A DNA stretch of 64,000 nt, from positions 8,701 through 72,700 of the forward strand of contig CAYWNK010000005.1 in NCBI GenBank assembly GCA_964459495.1. Reading direction: 5' to 3'. Below are positions 17,070 through 23,507 of this stretch, in pieces. Under the pieces are notes generated by a model that did no database searches, was not told the DNA's origin, and saw nothing but the letters and a program-made list of their open reading frames with translations. Origin of the DNA: CAYWNK01 sp964459495. Lineage in GTDB: Bacteria; Planctomycetota; UBA1135; GCA-002686595. Within the stretch, counting starts at the first letter, position 1. Each line of letters begins with the position of its first letter. Position numbers and translations under genes: made by a program.

Positions 17070-18079
17070 AGCGCAAGCCTTCGCCCCGGGTCTCCTCGGT
17101 CCGTGCAACCGTTGCCCACCTTGTGGGCCCCGGATCCGTGAACGTCAAGGGCACGCGGTTGGCCTTCGCCCCCCTCGAAGGAACCAGCCTGCGCTTGGAC
17201 CCGAAAGCCCTCCAAGGCCTGTTCTGCTATGGATCCATCCACATGAGCCAGCCCGCGCTCTCGGTTTGCCTGCAGGAGGGCGTCGAGATCGCATGGCTTA
17301 CCCGCAATGGAGCTCGCTGCCGGGGCCGGACGAGTCCCGTGGATCCCAAGGGCCTGAGTCTCCGCCTGCTGCAACATCGGGCTTTGGCTGATCCATCTCG
17401 CAAGCTCGAAATTGCGCGCGAGATCGTCATCGAGAAGATCGACTCGCAAGCCCGCTCCACCCGCCACATGAGCCGCCACGGCCGAAGTTCCCCCAAGCTC
17501 GTCTCCCGGGTGGCCGGCACGCTTCGGCAAGCCAAGCAAGGAGCCCTCAAGGCCAACCACCCCGACACCCTGCGGGGTCACGAAGGCACGGCATCTGCGG
17601 CCTGGTTCACCATTTTCGCGGACCTGCTGCCGAGCGCCTTCCCCTTCGATCGGCGTAGCACACGGCCCCCCCACAATGCGGTCAACGCTGCCCTGAGTTT
17701 GGGCTACACCTGGCTGCTGCGGCGGGCTGAAGCCCGACTTGCCGCCGCCGGATTCGAGGCCGGTCTGGGCGCATTGCACGACCTACGCCCAGGACGACCC
17801 TCGCTCGCCTGCGACTTCATCGAGCCTTTCCGGGTCCCTGCAGTCGATCGTTGGGTTCTCCGTTGCCTCGCCAGGGGTACCCTCGTCGCGTCCGACTTTC
17901 GCAAGGTCCCCGGAGGGGTGCACCTGGCGCCAGGTTCCTTTGGCAAGGCACTCACCTCCTGGGAACAGCATGCCGCCGCGATCGATCTGAGCCGTTCCTT
18001 CGATGACCTTTCCAAGCGGCTCGAGTCCTGGGTTCGTCACAGACCAGGCCAAGAAAAGGAACAACCCAGAGAGGGATAG
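17066..18079 (+). CDS. cas1: Cas1 integrase
   Basis: 337 aa from ATG 17066 (ATGA overlap with the RT stop); the open frame extends back to 16595 but that part lies inside the RT gene. Family signs: FCYGSIHMSQPALSVCLQEG in the N-terminal beta domain, the catalytic Glu173 in LRGHEGTASAAWF, His238 in GALHD, and D250/E253 in LACDFIEPFRVPAVDRW. These are the metal-binding residues of the integrase. With Cas2 it would integrate spacers at the leader ends of the three arrays. There is no fused RT. Confidence 0.93.
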   Translation: MKRKPSPRVSSVRATVAHLVGPGSVNVKGTRLAFAPLEGTSLRLDPKALQGLFCYGSIHMSQPALSVCLQEGVEIAWLTRNGARCRGRTSPVDPKGLSLRLLQHRALADPSRKLEIAREIVIEKIDSQARSTRHMSRHGRSSPKLVSRVAGTLRQAKQGALKANHPDTLRGHEGTASAAWFTIFADLLPSAFPFDRRSTRPPHNAVNAALSLGYTWLLRRAEARLAAAGFEAGLGALHDLRPGRPSLACDFIEPFRVPAVDRWVLRCLARGTLVASDFRKVPGGVHLAPGSFGKALTSWEQHAAAIDLSRSFDDLSKRLESWVRHRPGQEKEQPREG

Positions 18080-18164
18080 AAGTGCCGGATCCAATCCACC
18101 TTGGCCCCGCGCGGTCTAGATGGATGCAACTGACCGCTAGCTCTCCTCCGGTCAGCCGCCTCCA

Positions 18165-18540
18165 CGACTCAGGTCCAACCAAGGGTCTCCCCTTGCAAGG
18201 CAACCCAGGCCGTCAACCAATGGACAAACCAGGCCATCCCATCAACTACCTCGGAGGCAACCCGTAGACTCTGGTCTTCCGCCGGCCTGCACAGCTCGCC
18301 TGCGAGCCCTGAACCGTAGGACTCGGCCAAAGTCCAGGCACGTTGAATGTGTGTTCGCAACAGATTCGCATGCAAGACCGGAAACCTGGGGGGGACTCCA
18401 ATCGCCAAGAAGCTGCAGTGCAAGAGCGCCAGCGACCTAGGACGCGGCCTTCGCGCGCGATTCTCTGCCCGCCCACGTCAGGCGGGTAGCCCCGTTGGCA
18501 GCCACGAGAGATCGGAGATGCACACCAGAGCCCCTGCGAG
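18165..18540 (-). pseudogene. Decayed 3' copy of the DUF3800/TPR-like gene
   Basis: This stretch aligns by eye with about 19390-19760, the 3' end of the intact minus-strand gene on the other side of array 3. At protein level it keeps FPVLHANLLRTHIQRAW and GSGLAGEL against SPVLHAIRFRTHLQGAW and DQGLASEL of the intact gene, plus PGLG/THWLT-like traces near the end. The reading is broken by frameshifts (for example near 18440), and the 5' part of the gene is missing. It therefore looks like a truncated paralogue left after duplication or recombination around the array. The match is seen directly; the mechanism is inferred. Confidence 0.75.
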
Positions 18541-18572
18541 CGATGTCACCTCAGGCCACCAACAAGAGGAGA

Positions 18573-18738
18573 TCGCATTCCGAACTGGGCAAAGCCGCAA
18601 GCCCTTACAAGGCAAGACCTTGCGCCCATCCAAGCCCCAGCATCTGCTCCCCCCTCTGCCCGTTTTGGCCGCCGATCGGACGAACTGGGCAAAGAGGCTA
18701 GATAACCTATGCTCCTGCAATCGCTTACGATGGCGGCC
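18573..18738 (+). promoter_or_regulatory. Leader of CRISPR array 3
   Basis: Holds CATTCCGAACTGGGCAAA (GAACTGGGCA at 18582) and TCGGACGAACTGGGCAAA (GAACTGGGCA at 18682), exactly 100 bp apart, the second 57 bp before the first repeat, matching arrays 1 and 2. Between the motifs, CAAGGCAAGACCTTGCG resembles GCAAGGCAAGGCCTTAAAC of leader 1. TAGATAACCTAT after the second motif might include a -10 element. Confidence 0.7.
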
Positions 18739-19149
18739 GTCGCATCGCTCATGCCGAACTAGAGGCAGTTGAAACAAGACGCAGGCGTGGGAGTCCCCGA
18801 GCTGGCCTCAGGAGGTGGCATCGCTCATGCCGAACTAGAGGCAGTTGAAACTCCGTGAGCTTCGCTATTTTTTCTCACAGCTTCTTCGGGTCGCATCGCC
18901 CATGCCGAACTAGAGGCAGTTGAAACGATCGCAGTCAGCACACCTTTGCTGAGCTCCTGCAAGGTCGCATCGCCCATGCCGAACTAGAGGCAGTTGAAAC
19001 GTACGCTTGAGCACGGTCACGGATTCACCAGTTTGGGAGTCGCATCGCCCATGCCGAACTAGAGGCAGTTGAAACCGTAGACCCCAAACCCCTCCGACGG
19101 GGGGCCTACTTGGTCGCATCGCCCATGCCGAATTGGAGGCAGCTAAACG
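18739..19149 (+). CRISPR. CRISPR array 3 (6 repeats, 5 spacers)
   Basis: Repeats of 37 bp lie at 18739, 18815, 18890, 18964, 19039 and 19113; spacers are 39, 38, 37, 38 and 37 bp. The 5' part reads GTCGCATCGCCCATG, different from arrays 1 and 2, while the 3' 24 nt are the same and end GTTGAAAC. The first two repeats share GCTCATG instead of GCCCATG, and repeat 2 also has GTG for GTC at its start. The last copy is degenerate (AATTGGAGGCAGCTAAAC). The stem is one pair shorter than in the sister arrays. Confidence 0.97.
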
Positions 19150-19376
19150 AGCTCAAGCAGAGGCCCTGGAGCGACTCTGACGGAACGGGTCCCTGTCCCA
19201 CATCCACAGCTGATCGATTCCACCCGAGACTTGCCTCTCGGCTTGTCGAATCGCTCTGCCCGAGGTTCCTCTCCCGGGTCGCTCACCTCAGCTCAGGGGA
19301 GGATAAGGGGGCCGAGGACTGCCCCCTTGGCCCCGCGTGGCCTTGGTGGGCGCGACTGCCACATGACCCCCTTTGG

Positions 19377-21542
19377 TCAATAGCCTCCCCTGCTCAGCCC
19401 CAACCGAGGATCGCCCCCGACTTGCAAGGCAGCATGGGCCACCGACCAATAGGCAGACCAGCCCGGCCCGTCGGGGCCCTCGGAGGCATCATCACTCCTT
19501 TGGCCATCCGTCAGCCCGCGCAGCTCGCTTGCGAGCCCCTGGTCGACGAATTCGGGCAGAACCCAGGCGCCCTGCAAGTGGGTTCGGAACCGAATGGCGT
19601 GCAGGACCGGAGACATGGCAAGGCTCCAATCACCAGGAAGTTGCAGCGCAAGGGAGTCAGCGAACTCGAAAGCGGACCTCGCGGACTCCCCTTCGCCGAT
19701 CCGCGCCAAGTAGGTCGCCCAGTTGCGAGCCACAAGGGAGGGAAGATGCAGCGCTGGCCCGAGGGACGAGGGGTCCTTGCAAGCCGTCCCTACGAGTTCC
19801 GCAACCTGCTCGAGCCTATTCAGAGGAGCAAGGTTGGCCCCTGCTGCTCCAGCCAGGAGTTCACTCCACCCCCACAACAGGAAGGGGCTCGCAGCAGCGT
19901 CCGGCACGCCCTGCTCTAGCTGATGAGCAAGCAAGCTGGTCAGGGGGTCAGAGCCCCAATGCCAGGCGCTTGTAGGGGAACCCGAACCAAGCTCGGCCCA
20001 AGCCTCGGGGAGACGATCGCGATCCACCAAGTTCAAGCAGCGCCCGATCGCCACCAACGCCCAAGTCACGGGGTAGGAAGAATCGAAGGGCTGAACAATG
20101 TCCTGGACCTGTCCATGGAAGTGCTTCAGTGCTTCACGCTCTCTGCCCGCCAAGACCCTGGCTTGGCCCAGGGCCCCAAGAACCGCAGCGCGCTGCGGCA
20201 CCTTGGAAAACCCACCGAGGTATTGGGCGATCCAGCCCAAACCGCGATCGGTCAAGTCGCCGACCCTGGACCAATCGCGCTGGTCGGTGGACGCCACGAC
20301 AAGGGCCTGGAGCACCTCCAGCCACTCGAACAAGCCACCGGGCTCAGTCGGGACCTCCGGAGCATCGCCCCACAGATCCGCCAGGCAGCGTAGAGCTCGC
20401 TCGGAGAGCCCTGCGTGCGTCAGCGCTCGGCCCTGAAGAAACCGGTGGCGCCGCACGAGCGCTTCATCCATCTCCTCCTCGGACGACTCTAGCCAGTTGC
20501 CCGTGATCTCTAGGAGGTGCGCGACGCGGGCAAAGGCCGCCGCCCCCTGGACCGAGCGCGCAGGGTTTTCCAAGCGAGGCCCAAGTTGATCGTGGATCGC
20601 CTGGAGCCGCGCGGCGCGAGCGGGCATGGGATCCTTAGCCGCCTCAACCAGGCTCCCGATGGGCTTGGAGGGGACTGCGAAATCGGCCACCGCCGACCAG
20701 TCGATCGTATCCAAGTCCCCAGCCTGAAGCCGGAGCAGCGTGCCAACCCCGTCAGTCCCCGGCGACTGACGGAGGAGCAAGACCATGGGAGCATGACGGA
20801 AGCCCCAAGAGGCCGCCCTTTCCTCGATAGCCTCGATGGGAGGCCCGTCCTTTCCTCTGAACAACCGGCCCAGATCCGCCAGGGCGTGATCTGCGAGTCC
20901 ACATCCCAAACCATCCAACATGGGGCCGACCTTTGACTTGCGTTCGGCACTCGCCCTTCCTGCACGCAACTTTGGCAGCGCCGCAGTCCGGCCGAACACC
21001 CGTTCCAAACTGGCCATGGAACCACTCAGATAGGCCTGCATACGATTCGGCCCGTCATAGTTCGAACGGTGCTCGGCGTGCACGCAAAGTTCGTCGGAGG
21101 ACCTGAGGCCCAGATGACGCACCACGGTGGAGACGAGCAGGACGTCGCCCAGATGATGGGCCTGGGCTGCATCGAGCCCCCCCTTGTCGATGTAGACCAC
21201 GAACCAGCGGGCGTCCCGCAACCCACCCTGGGCCGCCTGCCGCATCAGCTCGAATGGTTCGGGTTCCGCCTTCTGGCGACGATCCCGAGCATGGGGAATC
21301 CGCCAAATCGCGCGAGCCCAGGGCTCATCGATCAACCACTCGTACTCTCCGCCGCCCTCCTCCCCCGGATCCAAAGGATCCAAAGGATCCAACGCAATGC
21401 CCGCAGGAATGGCATTCAGATCCGCATCTACGGCAAAGCCCGCCAGGGCTGCCCACCCCTGGTCAAAACCAAGATTGTCCGCTTCGTCGAGAAAGAGATG
21501 GGCCCGCCTGGGCGGCGGAACTGGATTCGGTATTGAACTCAT
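19377..21542 (-). CDS. DUF3800-like nuclease-fold protein with TPR-like C-terminus
   Basis: 721 aa. The N-terminus reads HLFLDEADNLGFDQGWAALAGF, which resembles the first strand and acidic motif of DUF3800 proteins (an RNase H-like fold; acidic residues around 19-22). Further ELCVHAEHRSNYDG and GLADHALADLGRLF match later parts of that fold. From about residue 320 the protein is all-helical with TPR-like spacing (LQALVVASTDQRDWSRVGDL, AAVLGALGQARVLAGRERE). DUF3800 proteins occur in phage-defence settings; an RNA or DNA nuclease role is possible but unproven. The gene converges on array 3, and a decayed copy of its 3' end lies on the array's other side, tying it to the CRISPR locus. Confidence 0.6.
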   Translation of the reverse strand: MSSIPNPVPPPRRAHLFLDEADNLGFDQGWAALAGFAVDADLNAIPAGIALDPLDPLDPGEEGGGEYEWLIDEPWARAIWRIPHARDRRQKAEPEPFELMRQAAQGGLRDARWFVVYIDKGGLDAAQAHHLGDVLLVSTVVRHLGLRSSDELCVHAEHRSNYDGPNRMQAYLSGSMASLERVFGRTAALPKLRAGRASAERKSKVGPMLDGLGCGLADHALADLGRLFRGKDGPPIEAIEERAASWGFRHAPMVLLLRQSPGTDGVGTLLRLQAGDLDTIDWSAVADFAVPSKPIGSLVEAAKDPMPARAARLQAIHDQLGPRLENPARSVQGAAAFARVAHLLEITGNWLESSEEEMDEALVRRHRFLQGRALTHAGLSERALRCLADLWGDAPEVPTEPGGLFEWLEVLQALVVASTDQRDWSRVGDLTDRGLGWIAQYLGGFSKVPQRAAVLGALGQARVLAGREREALKHFHGQVQDIVQPFDSSYPVTWALVAIGRCLNLVDRDRLPEAWAELGSGSPTSAWHWGSDPLTSLLAHQLEQGVPDAAASPFLLWGWSELLAGAAGANLAPLNRLEQVAELVGTACKDPSSLGPALHLPSLVARNWATYLARIGEGESARSAFEFADSLALQLPGDWSLAMSPVLHAIRFRTHLQGAWVLPEFVDQGLASELRGLTDGQRSDDASEGPDGPGWSAYWSVAHAALQVGGDPRLGLSRGGY

Positions 21543-21625
21543 CGAATAAACGGCTCATGCGTGCGTAGATCCTAGCGGAGTCGGGTCTCAGGCCCGCTCC
21601 CTTCCGGTCGCCGCCTCGGTGGCCG

Positions 21626-22393
21626 GTGCAATACACCGAAGAACGGCCCCCGAAAGGGCCATGGGCGCAAAAAGGCGCGGAAACTCTGTTTCTTGGGCTA
21701 ATCCAAGGAACGGAGGTCTCGATTGGTACCTGGAGGCAGGTCGAGCGACGCATCCGGGGAACCCTGGCGCGTTTGGGAGTGCGGGGCCCGGATCTCGACG
21801 ATGGGGCCCAAGACATCTTGATCCGCCTGTGGACGGGCGCAAGCTCCCTGCACCTTGGGAATCCGAATGGGTTCTTGAACTGGCTTGCTCGGTGTCATGC
21901 AGCGGCCCTGGCACGCACGAGAGCACGCGATCCGATCTCCTTCAGCGAGTACCTGGAATTTGTAGAAGACGAGAGCGATCCTCACCTCCAGGGAACCCTC
22001 AGGGAATCCCACGTCGCGCTTCTTGGTTCCCTGAGAGCGGAGCTACGCAAGTTTCGACCGACCAACCGGCGCATGCTGATTGCCCTCCTGCGAGGAAACT
22101 CCGCCGCGAGTGTCGCAGAGCGCACGGATCCGGTTCGCGCATCGCAGCTGAAGGCGTCGCTTGCAAGCGCCAATGATCCTGAGAAATACCAGGAGGCTCA
22201 AAGCCATCTTCGCTCGTTCCACAACCGCGGAAACGTGCTGCGGACCCGCCTACGCAAGATGCTCGAGGAGACTGGAGAAGAACGGACACGAGAAGCGATT
22301 CAACGATTCCTGCGAAAGCGCTCGGGGAGTGGAGCAGTCCATAGGCGCGCCAGCAGGCGCCTTTGTTCGAAATCACTCCAAGGAGCCCAATGA
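21626..22393 (+). CDS. ECF-like sigma factor
   Basis: 255 aa. It has a region-2-like segment (IRGTLARLGVRGPDLDDGAQDILIRLWTG and FLNWLARCHAAALARTRARD), then a long charged helical region with PTNRRMLIALLRGNSAASVAERT that may stand for region 4, and an Arg-rich end. Sequence similarity to standard ECF factors is weak in the second half. The stop overlaps the next start (ATGA, 22390-22393), so it is coupled to a small secreted protein. It is divergent from the DUF3800 gene. The start could also be ATG at 21661 or GTG at 21716. Confidence 0.55.
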   Translation: MQYTEERPPKGPWAQKGAETLFLGLIQGTEVSIGTWRQVERRIRGTLARLGVRGPDLDDGAQDILIRLWTGASSLHLGNPNGFLNWLARCHAAALARTRARDPISFSEYLEFVEDESDPHLQGTLRESHVALLGSLRAELRKFRPTNRRMLIALLRGNSAASVAERTDPVRASQLKASLASANDPEKYQEAQSHLRSFHNRGNVLRTRLRKMLEETGEERTREAIQRFLRKRSGSGAVHRRASRRLCSKSLQGAQ

Positions 22394-22827
22394 CTTGCTT
22401 CCGTTTCTTTCTCTTGGCCCTAGGCCTTTCCCTTGCGACCTCTCTGTCCGCTTCCACCGAAGAGTCTCCGACTTCATCGTCCGGAACAGCCCCCGTGCTG
22501 TCCACGATCACGGACATCACCCGGATCCCCGTCCACACCCAAGCTGCTGACCTGCAAGCGGACACGCTAGTCCACCAAATCGCCTGGGTCTGCGTAACGG
22601 TACAGGATCTCCTCGGCAACGAAGCGATGGACCCTGAGACCTTGCGCGACACACTCGACGAACGGTTTGACCAAGTCACCCTTGAGCTCGGGGACGACTA
22701 TATCTACATCGTTCGGATCGTCGATGGGGTGCCGCGGGAAGTGTGTATCCGACAAGACCAGTTGACGGTTCAACACGGATCTATGGACGAGGTACGCCTC
22801 TCCATACAGACCGCAATGACCCTGTAG
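22390..22827 (+). CDS. Small secreted protein of unknown function
   Basis: 145 aa from ATG 22390 (overlapping the sigma-like gene's stop). The signal peptide MTCFRFFLLALGLSLATSLS is followed by a Ser/Thr-rich linker and a compact domain with LGDDYIYIVRIVDGVPREVC. Two Cys residues occur in the mature part. The family is not recognised. Coupling to a sigma-like gene suggests an envelope sensor or target. Confidence 0.6.
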   Translation: MTCFRFFLLALGLSLATSLSASTEESPTSSSGTAPVLSTITDITRIPVHTQAADLQADTLVHQIAWVCVTVQDLLGNEAMDPETLRDTLDERFDQVTLELGDDYIYIVRIVDGVPREVCIRQDQLTVQHGSMDEVRLSIQTAMTL

Positions 22828-22843
22828 AGGGCACGTAGGAAGT

Positions 22844-22870
22844 GGGAGCCCCCTGGGGGGCTCCCCGTTT
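22844..22870 (+). terminator. Probable intrinsic terminator
   Basis: An inverted repeat, GGGAGCCC against GGGCTCCC with a GC-rich loop, is followed by CGTTTCC. It sits between the small secreted protein and the next sigma factor. The T-run is short, so it may be partial. Confidence 0.55.
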
Positions 22871-22892
22871 CCCTCCGTAGGGGGCATACTGC

Positions 22893-23507
22893 GTGAGCAA
22901 CTTCTCCCCCCCATCTACCGTGAACGAAACGCAGTACCACCTGGAAGAGATCCGTGCCGGCAGGACGGATTCCTGGAACGCCCTCGATCAGCGTATCCGT
23001 CCGCAGCTCGAGGCAGCCCTCCATGGTCTTGTCCCCCAGCGCTACAGGAGCTTGATCGAAACACGCGACCTCGCCCAGTCCGCCATGCTGGCCGCCATCC
23101 ACAGGTTGCCGACTTTTGAATACCAACACCGAGGGTCTCTTCGATCATGGGTCCTCGCCATCGGCCGCAACAAGCTGGTCTCAAAGCTGCGCGCCTTGGA
23201 AGCCTCCACGCGCCCTGACGGCAATCGGGTCTTCTTGTCCGGGGAGCCGGGATCTCCGGAACCGGTCAGTCAAGAGCTGAGTCCAGAGGCCGAACTCGAG
23301 GCGGCCTCAGAGCTGGCTGACATGCTGCAGACGCTGGCGACACTCCCCGAAGACCAAAAATCCCTTTTGGCGCGCCGGTTCCTCAACGGCGAAACGATCG
23401 ACTCCTTAGCAGAAAGCCTGCGAGTGAGTCCAAGGACCATCGGTCGCATGATCGGGGGTGCGCTTCGGGAAATGCAGCGTCAACTTGATCTACCGCGAAA
23501 CGACTGA
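22893..23507 (+). CDS. ECF sigma factor coupled to a Ser/Thr kinase
   Basis: 204 aa, GTG start at 22893. Region 2 is LDQRIRPQLEAALHGLVPQR followed by IETRDLAQSAMLAAIHRL and GSLRSWVLAIGRNKLVSKLR; region 4 is TLPEDQKSLLARRFLNGE followed by DSLAESLRVSPRTIGRMIGG, a clear helix-turn-helix. It overlaps the kinase gene by about 50 bp. Such sigma-kinase pairs are widespread in Planctomycetota, where the kinase is thought to control the sigma factor. Confidence 0.85.
   Translation: MSNFSPPSTVNETQYHLEEIRAGRTDSWNALDQRIRPQLEAALHGLVPQRYRSLIETRDLAQSAMLAAIHRLPTFEYQHRGSLRSWVLAIGRNKLVSKLRALEASTRPDGNRVFLSGEPGSPEPVSQELSPEAELEAASELADMLQTLATLPEDQKSLLARRFLNGETIDSLAESLRVSPRTIGRMIGGALREMQRQLDLPRND

Noticed and set aside
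18739..18775. Arrays as type I or II
   Set aside because: The GTTGAAAC end, RAMP protein, CARF-HEPN and RT-associated adaptation genes all fit type III; no cas3 or cas9 is seen.
19110..19919. 269-aa plus-strand frame after array 3
   Set aside because: It begins in the last repeat and is antisense to the 721-aa gene.
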